A stretch of 64,000 bases of DNA from the NCBI RefSeq assembly GCF_000227115.2, contig NC_016483.1:992001-1056000 (forward strand), read 5' to 3'. Numbering within the stretch: the first letter of the stretch is position 1; each line of letters opens with the position of its first letter. Shown one piece after another: positions 9,945 through 18,797 of the stretch. The notes under the pieces were generated by a model. That model ran no database searches. It was given only the letters and a program-made list of their open reading frames with translations, and was not told the DNA's origin. The position numbers and the translations under genes were made by a program. Origin of the DNA: Naumovozyma dairenensis CBS 421. Lineage: Eukaryota; Ascomycota; Saccharomycetes; Saccharomycetales; Saccharomycetaceae.

Positions 9945-9999
9945 GGAAAATTTTTCAAAATTTAAAAAACAAAAAAATATCAAAACGAGATGCGATGAG
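9945..9999 (+). promoter_or_regulatory. RRPE and PAC ribosome-biogenesis promoter elements of PWP1
   Basis: In the NMT1/PWP1 divergent promoter, GGAAAATTTTTC (9945-9956) matches the rRNA-processing element RRPE. GCGATGAG (9992-9999) is an exact PAC box (bound by Dot6/Tod6) about 110 bp before the PWP1 ATG. RRPE upstream of a closely spaced PAC is the standard arrangement for the Ribi regulon in Saccharomycetaceae. NMT1 on the other side is not a Ribi gene, so I assign the pair to PWP1. Confidence 0.85.
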
Positions 10000-10112
10000 C
10001 TTCAAAAAATTGTACGTAAGGTTAGACACAGTAAAGAAAAAGTAGCTTCAATGAGATAAGATATCTAGATAGCATACAAAACAAGCAAAACAGCAAACTG
10101 CATTAAGAACCA

Positions 10113-11858
10113 ATGATTTCTTCTACAAACTGGGTTCCAAGAGGGTTTACCTCTGAATTTCCTGAAAAATATGAGTTAGATGATGCAGAATTGGCAAGAA
10201 TTGAAAATTTAGCCAACTTGAACTTAGATGATGTTAAAGCTGAGTTAGAAGGAGAAGCAGCAGCAGCATCCGCCGAGGAAGATGACTTAGCCATTGAGAG
10301 TAAGCATGACGCCAATGTCCTCAAAAACCAATTGGAAGTCGATGATGACATGAAAGAATATGACTTGGAAAACCACGATAATGATGAACAAGCACAAAAT
10401 GGGGAAGGTGAAGATGTAACCATGTTCCCAGGGTTATCTAATGATTCAGATGTTAAATTTCACGAAGGTGAAGATGGTCAAGATCCATATATCTCATTGC
10501 CAACACAAGAAGATACAGTTGAAGAAAAACAAGAATTACAGGTTTACCCAACTGATAACTTAATCCTTGCAACTAGAACAGAAGATGATATTTCATACCT
10601 AGATGTTTATGTCTATGATGATGGTGCAGGGTTTCATAGTAATGAAATTCCTGTTGAACAAGGTGATGAACTGGATGCAGATGTTGCTAAGGGTATGGTT
10701 CGTGATAGTGCTCTTTATGTTCATCATGATTTAATGCTACCAGCTTTCCCATTATGTGTCGAATGGATTAATTATAGACCTAACAGTGGCTCCAATGAAA
10801 ATGATATTGCAAACTTTGCTGCTATTGGTACATTTGACCCACAAATTGAAATTTGGAACTTAGACTGTATAGATAAAGCATTCCCAGACATGATTTTAGG
10901 TGAACCATTAGAAAATTCGTTAGCAGGCTTGAAAAAAAATAAGAAGAAACCAAAAAAGCAAGAGCATATAACCACACATCATACTGATGCCATTCTATCT
11001 CTATCGCATAACAAACAGTTCCGTGCTGTTTTAGCATCTACTTCAGCAGACCATACTGTTAAGCTATGGGATCTAAATAATGGTCAAACAGCACGCTCCT
11101 TGGCTTCTGTGCACAGCGGTAAAAATGTTTCCGCCTCAGAATGGCACCCTACTAATGGCTCTATCCTATTGACTGGTGGGTATGATTCTCGTGTTGCCTT
11201 ATCAGATGTTAGAATTTCTAATGAAAAGGAAATGTCCAAATATTGGTCTGTCATGTCAGGTGAAGAAATTGAATGCACTACCTTTGCCAATGAAAACATA
11301 ATATTGTGTGGTACCGATTCTGGTAATATTTATTCCTTTGATATTAGAAATAATGAAAATTCCAAACCTGTTTGGACTCTTAAGGCTCATGATGCAGGTA
11401 TTTCAACACTATCTACTAACAGCTTTATTCCTGGTTTAATGAGCACAGGTGCCATGGGAGAAAAAGCTGTCAAGTTATGGAAATTCCCACTGGGAGACGG
11501 TGTAAATAATAATGCAGGTAAAGGCCCAGGTATGGTTTTATCTCGTGATTTTGATGTTGGTAATGTATTGACTACTTCATTTTCGCCTGATATCGAAGTA
11601 GCAGGTACTATGGTTGTCGGAGGTGTTAATAAAGGTTTGAAACTATGGGATGTTTTTAGTAATAGAACAGTTCGTAAAAGTTTTGCTAAAGAATTGAAAG
11701 ACGTTCAAGCTAGAGCAAGAGACGAAGCTAAAAACGTAGGTAGGAGTTCAAGAATTGCAAGGAAATATACACAGAATGATAACCCAGAAACTGTCATGAC
11801 AGTCGATGATTTAGGCGAAGATGAAGAAGAAGGAGGCGAAGGAGAATTATCTGAATAA
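10113..11858 (+). CDS. PWP1: WD40 ribosome-biogenesis protein Pwp1
   Basis: 581 residues; the S. cerevisiae protein has about 576. It starts MISSTNWVPRGF, a conserved Pwp1 N-terminus, followed by an acidic region (residues 50-125). WD40 repeats follow, with clear blades such as HTDAILSLSHNKQFRAVLAS, DHTVKLWDL, the HPTNGSILLTGGYDSRVALSD block and GVNKGLKLWDV. The C-terminus is acidic again (GEDEEEGGEGELSE). Pwp1 is needed for 60S subunit assembly, acting in the nucleolus on 5.8S/25S domain I with Nop12, Rlp7 and related factors. RRPE and PAC boxes in its promoter support the assignment. Confidence 0.97.
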   Translation: MISSTNWVPRGFTSEFPEKYELDDAELARIENLANLNLDDVKAELEGEAAAASAEEDDLAIESKHDANVLKNQLEVDDDMKEYDLENHDNDEQAQNGEGEDVTMFPGLSNDSDVKFHEGEDGQDPYISLPTQEDTVEEKQELQVYPTDNLILATRTEDDISYLDVYVYDDGAGFHSNEIPVEQGDELDADVAKGMVRDSALYVHHDLMLPAFPLCVEWINYRPNSGSNENDIANFAAIGTFDPQIEIWNLDCIDKAFPDMILGEPLENSLAGLKKNKKKPKKQEHITTHHTDAILSLSHNKQFRAVLASTSADHTVKLWDLNNGQTARSLASVHSGKNVSASEWHPTNGSILLTGGYDSRVALSDVRISNEKEMSKYWSVMSGEEIECTTFANENIILCGTDSGNIYSFDIRNNENSKPVWTLKAHDAGISTLSTNSFIPGLMSTGAMGEKAVKLWKFPLGDGVNNNAGKGPGMVLSRDFDVGNVLTTSFSPDIEVAGTMVVGGVNKGLKLWDVFSNRTVRKSFAKELKDVQARARDEAKNVGRSSRIARKYTQNDNPETVMTVDDLGEDEEEGGEGELSE

Positions 11859-12079
11859 AAATAAAGCAAAGAATAAAACTCTGCATCATAATAACCAATC
11901 AACAACGAAAAAGTAATTTTATACATAAATAACCTTAAACAATTCTTCATGAACCATGAACTTTGGGGTCACATGATATGTACATTAAAAATTAATATAA
12001 CTAACCTCACGGGTAATCTATATATTTCACTATCATCACAGAGATCGTTATAGATAAGAGATGTATAACTAATACCAGA

Positions 12080-13022
12080 TTATATGTAAAGGCCAGATTG
12101 TGCACCTATTGCGGCACCTGCTAATTTCCAGTGACGATAACATTGTTCAGTATATACTTTTGAATCGATATTGAGGTAGTTCCATTCATTTTTGAAGATA
12201 TCTATTAAATCCTGCATTATTGTTAAATTTAGTTTTTCAAATCCAGTTGGGCCTTCACTAGGGACAATAATGGCATCAAAATTATACTTAGCATTATGTA
12301 AATTTAATTCGGTGATTAATGATCCAATGAAGCCTGTAACAAATTCAGGTGGCTCCAAAGTGTCGATTTCGTTCGAGATCTTTCTCATAACAGCAACTCT
12401 ATCTGAAGTTCCAAGTATTAGTATTTCTTTATTTAATGGGAGTGCCTGTACTAGAGTTTGACTGATCACATTTGAAAAGATTGGGGATATTTTCAAGAAG
12501 TTTTCCTGAATGGAAATTACTAAAGTCCTGTCAATGGCAAAAATGGGGAAGTTGAAATCGTATGATTTTTCTGACGATTTCATGTCTTTATCCGATGGAT
12601 CAAATTCATTTGGAAAATTTTCGTTATAATTCCACGAATGCTTACCTTCATTTCCCATGAGTTGATCTGGGTTCAAAGTCAAGGTCGTGCTAATGTTACT
12701 TACTGAAACTAATGGCAAAAGATCTTCGGGAAATAATGGATTCATCAGACTTGTAGTGACGATGATTTTATCATAATTATCAAAGTTTATTTCTTGTATT
12801 TTCACAACTGGTAAAGGTGATGGTTGTAGTGAATCTTCATTTTCTGCTAATATAGGGAAGTCTAGTTCATGTCTTGGTTCAACAAATTCATTCCATTGTT
12901 TGAACTATTTATAGGTGTCGAAGATTCATAAGAACTTTCGATTGTCAGTAGAGTTATCCAACGAGAAGTAAAAAAGAAAAAGGACCATGTAGTGTCTTAT
13001 CAGCGGTAACACATACTAGCAT
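12080..13022 (-). CDS. PBA1: Proteasome assembly chaperone Pba1 (spliced; exons 12080..12904 and 13017..13022)
   Basis: The long exon encodes FKQWNEFVEPRHELDFP... to the C-terminal GAAIGAQSGLYI. The first two codons (ATG CTA, 13017-13022) are on a micro-exon separated by a 112-nt intron. The spliced protein is 276 residues, the same length as the S. cerevisiae protein, and begins MLFKQWNE as that protein does. Conserved blocks are GKHSWNYNENFPNE, PPEFVTGFIGSL, VPSEGPTGFEKL and the terminal AAIGAQSGLYI. Pba1 with Add66/Pba2 binds alpha-ring intermediates of the 20S proteasome through a C-terminal HbYX-like tail (here LYI). Reading only the long ORF from its internal ATG would lose about 35 residues. 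A Gcn4-type TGAGTCA lies at 13042-13048, about 20 bp from the start. Confidence 0.95.
12905..13016 (-). other. Spliceosomal intron of PBA1
   Basis: 112 nt on the minus strand, with a perfect 5' splice site GTATGT directly after ATGCTA, a branch-point candidate TACTGAC (one change from TACTAAC) and the 3' splice site AAATAG before TTCAAACAATGG. S. cerevisiae PBA1 also carries an intron at the extreme 5' end of the coding region, so position and resulting protein agree. Confidence 0.9.
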
Positions 13023-13212
13023 TATGTCCAGGTAATATATTTGAGTCAGGACCAACGATGTAAAGAAATATGTAACTCATTTGGACCAAGATCTTACTGC
13101 TATTTATTCTTTATATCCTTTTGGTGTGTTTCTTCTAAACATCAATGACATCTAAGTGTGTATTTGGTGTCTGGGTGCAATAATGTGAGATTTCGAAAAA
13201 AAGAAATTCAGT
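13023..13212. other. PBA1 promoter / tRNA-Gly 3' flank
   Basis: 190 bp between the PBA1 start and the tRNA gene. It contains the TGAGTCA at 13042-13048 and the tRNA terminator. Nothing else is recognisable. Confidence 0.5.
13196..13202 (-). terminator. RNA polymerase III terminator of tRNA-Gly
   Basis: Seven consecutive T on the minus strand, starting about 11 bases after the tRNA 3' end. This is a normal Pol III stop. Confidence 0.85.
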
Positions 13213-13283
13213 TGCGCAAGCCGGGAATCGAACCCGGGGCCCAACGATGGCAACGTTGGATTTTACCACTAAACCACCTGCGC
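13213..13283 (-). tRNA. tRNA-Gly (anticodon GCC)
   Basis: The minus strand reads GCGCAGGTGGTTTAGTGG at the 5' end, with a GCC anticodon in TTGCCAT. The T arm contains GGTTCGATTCC, and the acceptor closes as CTTGCGC with discriminator A. All four arms pair (acceptor with one G-T) and there is no intron. It is almost identical to the S. cerevisiae tRNA-Gly(GCC). It lies between PBA1 and YKE2. Confidence 0.98.
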
Positions 13284-13673
13284 TTATTTCTTACATGTTT
13301 TGTTTCCAAGATTTAGACTGGTTCCCACTGACAAAATAACCATGATAAGATGGAGGCTTTATTTTTGACGTATTTTCTACCTCATGGTATTTTCTTACTC
13401 ATTAAGGTAGCAATGTATTCCAACATCATCTTTGTATTGTCGATTTCTGCATTTCTGCCTACCTTTTTCCGTCTTGGAAAAAAGTTAGTTAGCGTCGACA
13501 GTTAGCAATTGACGACAAAATGAAAAATTAATTACTTATCGTCTATTGTACTCATCTCAAATTCAAGACAAAAAGATGCTTATCATTCCTCCATTGTCGT
13601 AGCGAGGGATCCTCCATTCACTAACAGATATAATAATAGGGATATAGTAAAATACTGTACTGAAGACGAAAAA
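13284..13673. other. intergenic region tRNA-Gly to YKE2
   Basis: 390 bp holding the upstream region of the tRNA and the YKE2 promoter. It is AT-rich. I see no ORF, LTR or recognisable motif, which is notable because tRNA upstream regions are common Ty targets. Confidence 0.4.
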
Positions 13674-13994
13674 ATGGCTTCCAATTTACCATCTAAATAC
13701 CAAGTTTTACAAGGTGAACTAGAAGATTTGATCATGGCTAGACAGAAATTAGAAACTCAATTACAAGAAAATAAAATTGTCATAGAGGAATTCAATCAAT
13801 TGCCAAGTGAATCACAGGTTTATAAATTGACAGGGAATGTCCTTTTACCTGTAGATCAGGAAGAAGCTCATTCAAATGTCGATAAAAGATTAGAATTTAT
13901 CCAAACTGAAATAAGTCGCTGTGAAAACAATATTAAAAACAAACAGCAAGAATTAGACAACGTTAGAAGTGAAATATTAAAAATGCGTCAATAG
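13674..13994 (+). CDS. YKE2: Prefoldin subunit 6
   Basis: 106 residues. It is a beta-type prefoldin with an N-terminal coiled coil (KYQVLQGELEDLIMARQKLE), the central beta-hairpin containing VYKLTGNVLLPVDQEEA, and a C-terminal coiled coil (RLEFIQTEISRCENNIKNKQ). Yke2/Gim1 is one of six subunits of the jellyfish-shaped cytosolic complex that hands actin and tubulin to CCT. It is slightly shorter than the S. cerevisiae protein (about 114). It lies between PBA1 and COQ9 as in S. cerevisiae. Confidence 0.96.
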   Translation: MASNLPSKYQVLQGELEDLIMARQKLETQLQENKIVIEEFNQLPSESQVYKLTGNVLLPVDQEEAHSNVDKRLEFIQTEISRCENNIKNKQQELDNVRSEILKMRQ

Positions 13995-14108
13995 GTCAAC
14001 TTTTAGTAAAGTCAAAAAACATATAATATATAGTCTATATATATCATATTCACACTTGAAACAAATCGTCACTATTATATATTGCTTTCGGGTATTTTTT
14101 TCTTTCTT

Positions 14109-14903
14109 CTAACCTCTAGCCAATCTCGCTTTAACAAGGTTCATTGAGACCATTAAAGTATACCATGCATATTCCTCTGTATTATTATAATATTCGCCCA
14201 AATTCATAATACGGTGTAATTTATCCTTTGCAAAATCAATGGTCTTGTCGAAATTTTCTCCATTATTCTTGACCATATATAATTTACTACTGACATATGC
14301 GCAACTAACGCCTAATCTTTTGGCATACCATGCCATATCGTGATGATCCTTTTCATTTGAAAAATATATTAAATCATCTGATAGATTAAATAATTCAGGT
14401 AATGCAACGTTAAATAACAATGGACTTGGAATAATCAATTGATTAAATAAACTTGATAATTGATTATTAAGTGGTTGATCCATTTTCAATCTTTCAATCA
14501 ATAGTGTTTCTAAAGATGGTAACTTATCCTTCGCAGTCTCAATGTATGGTGTTATATTTTCTGTTAATTGATATCTTTTAGAGACCAATTGGAATTTAAG
14601 TAATTCCATAACAGCAGGTGAAATGGAACGGAAAATCGAGGGGCTATTTGATGATCCAAGGACAGAAAACAATGATGATGAAAGGTCCAATTCATTCAAC
14701 GAACTTGTAATTGCTTCATCAGTAAAGCCCTTCTTTGGAACCCATTTATTAAGAGCATTGGATAGAATTTTATATTGAACTGAGTCCTTGTTATAAGTTA
14801 ATGGAGATAAGGTAGCTGCTTTAGCATATTCCAATGTATTAGAATGAAACGCACGATTAATGGAGAGTTTAACATTCTTTGATAAGATACGATTCAGCAA
14901 CAT
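14109..14903 (-). CDS. COQ9: Ubiquinone biosynthesis protein Coq9, mitochondrial
   Basis: 264 residues; the S. cerevisiae protein has about 260. The first 30 residues are basic and hydroxylated without acids (MLLNRILSKNVKLSINRAF), a mitochondrial presequence. The body shows the Coq9/TetR-like fold: helices with ILSNALNKWVPKKGFTDEAI, the lipid-pocket region, and the conserved C-terminal DHHDMAWYAKRLGVSCAYVSSKLYM block. Coq9 is a lipid-binding subunit of the CoQ synthome on the inner membrane and presents substrate to Coq7. It converges with YKE2 across about 115 bp. Confidence 0.95.
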   Translation of the reverse strand: MLLNRILSKNVKLSINRAFHSNTLEYAKAATLSPLTYNKDSVQYKILSNALNKWVPKKGFTDEAITSSLNELDLSSSLFSVLGSSNSPSIFRSISPAVMELLKFQLVSKRYQLTENITPYIETAKDKLPSLETLLIERLKMDQPLNNQLSSLFNQLIIPSPLLFNVALPELFNLSDDLIYFSNEKDHHDMAWYAKRLGVSCAYVSSKLYMVKNNGENFDKTIDFAKDKLHRIMNLGEYYNNTEEYAWYTLMVSMNLVKARLARG

Positions 14904-15345
14904 TATTACTTGAGCGGCTCTGCTTCTCTTTAATTAGTTTATATATTATTATTGACTAGTTTATTGTTAAGTCGATTGCTTTATTGTTATAATCTGTGCC
15001 TTATTTTTCCAACTGTTGTTTCTATGAAAACGGAGTTCATGCACTGAACTGCAACCATTTTCGAGGAAAAAGTATTCCTTTTTAACAAAGATGGTCTACG
15101 AACATGCCCGTTAAGAACTTTCTCAGCTTGACGCCTGGATAAGCGATAATACTTGATATATATTATATATATAATCATGAGAGAATATGTATTTATTATT
15201 TATCAGTGCTACAGCAAATTCCCATAATGATTTATTTAGTCTATACCATTATTTTATCATTATCTTGGACGAGAGAAGTCATATATTTACAGTTTGTTGT
15301 CTTTAAGATGAAGCTGGAATGTATAATATCTATATATATATAGGG
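14904..15345. other. intergenic region COQ9-MSS51
   Basis: 442 bp containing the COQ9 promoter and the MSS51 3' flank. There are AT repeats near 15155-15175 and 15330-15345. I find no gene or RNA. Confidence 0.4.
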
Positions 15346-16677
15346 TTACAGTTCTACCGTTGGATACCTTTTACCTCTAAATCCAGCAATATACATGTTA
15401 AATTGATAAACGTCTTGTGGATTTAAATCATTCAATTCCCATTTAGTACTACCGAAAACATTTTTCACAGGTTTCATTAATATGTCCAGATCATTTTTAT
15501 ACTTTTCATCTAATATATTCATATCATTCAACATATCATTGCGACTAAACCCAGTATTGAAAATTGCACATTGGGTCTCTAATAATGATTTCATTGTGTC
15601 GTTCATCCAATGTTCAGTAGTTTCAATGGCAGAGAAGCCTGGATGGAAAATGAAAAATACATCCATATAAGGATCATAGGGGAATAAATCTTGAGATTCA
15701 TGTAAAGTATGGAAATATTCAGTAATAAACGTTAATTTCAAAGTATCATCAATTGTTTGTATCAGTGGTTTATCTAGCTTCAAATATTGTTTCTTTTCTT
15801 TATCATAATACGCCTCGGGACCAATGAAAAATAACTCAAATTTTTGTTCTGGGAATAAATATTGTAATTGTTTCCATATATGCCCAGGTAATTGAGCTTC
15901 TGCCCTTGCACCTAATAGGAAAATTCTCATGGGACGATTCTTGGTTAAAGTCATAAATGATTTATTATGGAAGGGATATAATGTATACCTTAAGGCAGCC
16001 ATTGATTTTAGTCCTTCTAATGTTATGGGACCCTTTGGTTGTAAAGAATATGGAGAAAATTGATGTAAAATGGATCCTATGGTTATGGGATAACTCAACA
16101 TTTTAGTTACAGCAGCCATTTGAAATTCTGTATCCATTGAATAAAAAGATCTTGTATATAAGAAGAGATCCCAATTGGTCATATTAATCATACGGTCAAA
16201 ATCTTGATCTTGTGGGAATACGAACTCAGGGAATGGTCTACCACTTCTTAAATCATGTTCATATATATTAACTTTTTTCAAAATTTCATAGATCTTATTG
16301 CTATGATAATTCTCATCCATTTCCCAAGCATTTTTAGAGTGATGAGTTGGAATTCCAGAGATTGGACAAGTATAATTAATCTCTTTGTTTGTAACGGGGC
16401 AATGAGCTAAAGTTCTGATTTTAGCTGCACGTTCACGCAAATCTTGACAAGGTGATTGATCCCAAGGATGGAACCTATTTTCTGGTGTCGGATCATCTGG
16501 AGATGATTTAGGATCTAAACCTAGTGCGTTTCTAACAAACCCCATCAGAGATCTTGATGAATGGTGAGAAACATGAGCATTATTTCGAAAGTTGCGAGGA
16601 TTCGGTGTGAAGCATAGCGTTGTTGGTAATCGTGAACGGTATGCGGTCGGTAGGCGAGAAACACATCGACAAAGCAT
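15346..16677 (-). CDS. MSS51: Mitochondrial COX1 mRNA translational activator and Cox1 chaperone
   Basis: 443 residues from the first ATG (MLCRCVSRLPTAYRSRL), a basic acid-free presequence; the frame upstream offers only a TTG. Near residues 74-110 are Cys-Pro motifs (SPCQDL, AHCPVT, YTCPIS) of the type described as heme-regulatory in Mss51, within a MYND-like cysteine/histidine cluster (GIPTHHSKNAWEMDENYH). The C-terminal domain (WDLFLYTRSFYSMDTEFQMA, FHPGFSAIETTEHW) is the Mss51 family domain. Mss51 binds the COX1 5' UTR and newly made Cox1, coupling synthesis to cytochrome oxidase assembly. It diverges from COX24, whose product also affects COX1. Confidence 0.96.
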   Translation of the reverse strand: MLCRCVSRLPTAYRSRLPTTLCFTPNPRNFRNNAHVSHHSSRSLMGFVRNALGLDPKSSPDDPTPENRFHPWDQSPCQDLRERAAKIRTLAHCPVTNKEINYTCPISGIPTHHSKNAWEMDENYHSNKIYEILKKVNIYEHDLRSGRPFPEFVFPQDQDFDRMINMTNWDLFLYTRSFYSMDTEFQMAAVTKMLSYPITIGSILHQFSPYSLQPKGPITLEGLKSMAALRYTLYPFHNKSFMTLTKNRPMRIFLLGARAEAQLPGHIWKQLQYLFPEQKFELFFIGPEAYYDKEKKQYLKLDKPLIQTIDDTLKLTFITEYFHTLHESQDLFPYDPYMDVFFIFHPGFSAIETTEHWMNDTMKSLLETQCAIFNTGFSRNDMLNDMNILDEKYKNDLDILMKPVKNVFGSTKWELNDLNPQDVYQFNMYIAGFRGKRYPTVEL

Positions 16678-17081
16678 AACGGGAGACAAAAAGTGGAAGA
16701 GGGACCCAGCAATTGAATGAAGGAAGAGGGAAATAAGGATATGATAAACCTTATGTAATCGTTGCTCTTATTATTTGGTCCACTTCTAGGATTTTTTGTA
16801 AGCGATTATTCTTGTTTCCTTTTGTTTAGTGTTTCTCTACCAACCAAAAATCATTAAATACGTTTTCCATAGACAATACGCGAATTTTGGACAATAATAA
16901 TTATAAGGGAAAGCCAAAAACTGGAAACTGATTGAGGAATTGTACATGAAGTTTTACAGATGAATAAAATTGTAGCCTACAGTCCCTTTGAATAAAAAAT
17001 TTGTGAAAGGCAAACCAAGCAAAGGAGTAGAAATACGGAGAGCTCGCATATCATATCGCTGTGTTTATATATTGACTTCCA
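16678..17081. other. Divergent promoter region MSS51/COX24
   Basis: 404 bp between two start codons. No exact known operator could be assigned. The 72-codon ORF at 16988-17206 overlaps the COX24 start in another frame and is treated as chance. Confidence 0.4.
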
Positions 17082-17537
17082 ATGTTACCACTGTTTTTCT
17101 CGAGGATGCCAGCAAGTCGGCCATTGTCGATATTGAAGGGAAATGCAAGGTTTTTATCAACACAACTAAAGAACACAAATCAAAGCTACCACCATCATGG
17201 AGATGATACTATGATATCAACTATGATGAATTTATCCAAATCAAGATTAATAAATTCTAATGATATATTTGAATTATCATCCAAATCAGCATTAGGATTA
17301 GATAGAAAGTTTCAATGTAATATCAATGATATTTCAAATATGATTCCAATGTTCGGTCGTACATTGATCGAAAATGCGGAGCAAGTTGTTATTAATGATG
17401 TGACCAATTTATCGAATGTCGAAATGCACTTAGATTCTGTGTTAAGGAAAAGGAGGAAGAAGATGAAAAAGCATAAACTGAGAAAAAGAAGAAAGAGACA
17501 AAGGGCTGAAAAAAGGAAACTTTCACAAGGTAGGTAG
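17082..17537 (+). CDS. COX24: Mitochondrial small ribosomal subunit protein mS38 (Cox24/Qri5)
   Basis: 151 residues from the first ATG; a second ATG eight codons in (MPASRPLS) could also serve. The N-terminus is basic with hydroxylated residues, consistent with import. The conserved part is the C-terminal third, [20 protein letters not shown] and onward, the Lys/Arg-rich tail of the AURKAIP1/mS38 family that threads into the decoding region of the mitoribosome. S. cerevisiae Cox24 is about 111 residues, so this copy is longer in the unconserved middle. Loss of the yeast gene impairs COX1 expression. It sits between MSS51 and HMX1 as in S. cerevisiae. Confidence 0.92.
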   Translation: MLPLFFSRMPASRPLSILKGNARFLSTQLKNTNQSYHHHGDDTMISTMMNLSKSRLINSNDIFELSSKSALGLDRKFQCNINDISNMIPMFGRTLIENAEQVVINDVTNLSNVEMHLDSVLRKRRKKMKKHKLRKRRKRQRAEKRKLSQGR

Positions 17538-17813
17538 GTATGTAGGCCCATATTGGAACGGTTCACTTATATATTCGTTGATGAAAGAGATTATAGTGAT
17601 ACTGATGAAGAAAACACCACACATGTATATATATAAAGTTATATTATGTTGTTATAATGTAATGTAGTTAAATTAAAAGAAATTGCGAAGCAACATAACT
17701 AGCCAACGCCTTAATGATTTTTTTGCATTAGAGCGTTTATATTTAATTACTTATTGAAGAAAATATATATATATTTATATATATTTAAATGGGTATAATG
17801 ACGTTTTCTTTTG

Positions 17814-18797
17814 TTACGTAAACAGTGAGCGGCTAACAAAAAATTGAATTAGTAGTAGTAGTATCACGAACATTAATATTGCCTTAAAATTTTTCTTTAT
17901 TGAATCATTAAATTTCCATTCTTCAAAAAGATAATTGATCAATTTGAAACTGAAAAGGTTCATTAATTCCTTTTGGTTCCTTTGACCCAATTCTTCCATT
18001 GATTCTAAATTCCATTGGAATATTTGTTTTGCAATTTCTATAATGGTTAATTTCTCATTTTCATTCAAATTTGATCTTGTATTTAATTCGAAATTTCTTT
18101 TAAATTTCAATTTCAATTTATTTTCATTGGAAATAGAATTTATACCTTCAAGGCTATCACTATTTTCAGTAAATTGGAAAAAATTAGTTGCGTTATTAAA
18201 TAATTCCTTTGATGAGAGATGATTAAAATTTGGTAAGAATCCTAAATTTTTATAAATTTTTGATTTAATAATTTTACCACCTGCAAAAAGGGCTAAATAT
18301 AAGACATGACAATAAGCTAAAATGCAACATGGATTTGTTTGAATTGAAATATGAATGAAATTAACAAATTGATATAGTTTTGAGTTCTTATTTTGGTGAA
18401 TCAGTTTAAATTCTTCATTAATGAAATTTAGCAAATCTTGATCATTTTGGAATCTATCTGAATATAATAACTTCAAGTCTTTGAATAACTTATCAGTTCT
18501 ATTAAATTCTGTTAACCAAATTTTAGATAAAAGAGAGCCTGTTCTTTTTTGTTCTTTGGTAGCGTCAGTATTAAATGATAAAAGATAATTAATTTCCGAT
18601 TCTACTGCTTGAAAGATATAATAATAAGTTAATATACCTTGTCTATAAATGTCACCGTGTCTTAAAGCCACGGCCAATTTAAGAGTCATCTTTTTATCTA
18701 TTTTATTATGAGCATCTCTTGTATGGAAATTAATTCTATTTGCCAATGCCTCTGTGTCAGTTGGAGATGGAATGATTGTCACAGTTGAAGAAGACAT
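17814..18797 (-). CDS. HMX1: ER-anchored heme oxygenase Hmx1
   Basis: 327 residues; the S. cerevisiae protein has about 317. The N-terminal segment NFHTRDAHNKIDKKM places the likely heme proximal ligand at His30. Further heme-oxygenase helices follow (LRHGDIYRQGILTYYYIFQAVE; ILAYCHVLYLALFAGGKIIKS, with the distal-helix Gly-rich turn). The C-terminus is a hydrophobic tail anchor (FKAILMFVILLLLIQFFVSRS) of the ER membrane. It breaks down heme to release iron, and S. cerevisiae HMX1 belongs to the Aft1 iron regulon. In the upstream region I find only a one-mismatch Aft1 core (TGCACCG on the minus strand near 19400). Confidence 0.95.
   Translation of the reverse strand: MSSSTVTIIPSPTDTEALANRINFHTRDAHNKIDKKMTLKLAVALRHGDIYRQGILTYYYIFQAVESEINYLLSFNTDATKEQKRTGSLLSKIWLTEFNRTDKLFKDLKLLYSDRFQNDQDLLNFINEEFKLIHQNKNSKLYQFVNFIHISIQTNPCCILAYCHVLYLALFAGGKIIKSKIYKNLGFLPNFNHLSSKELFNNATNFFQFTENSDSLEGINSISNENKLKLKFKRNFELNTRSNLNENEKLTIIEIAKQIFQWNLESMEELGQRNQKELMNLFSFKLINYLFEEWKFNDSIKKNFKAILMFVILLLLIQFFVSRSLFT

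Noticed and set aside
12080..12805. PBA1 as a single-exon gene starting at the internal ATG (MKIQEINFD)
   Set aside because: The upstream in-frame codons encode the conserved FKQWNEFVEPRHELDFP segment, and a GTATGT intron links them to ATGCTA, giving the family length.
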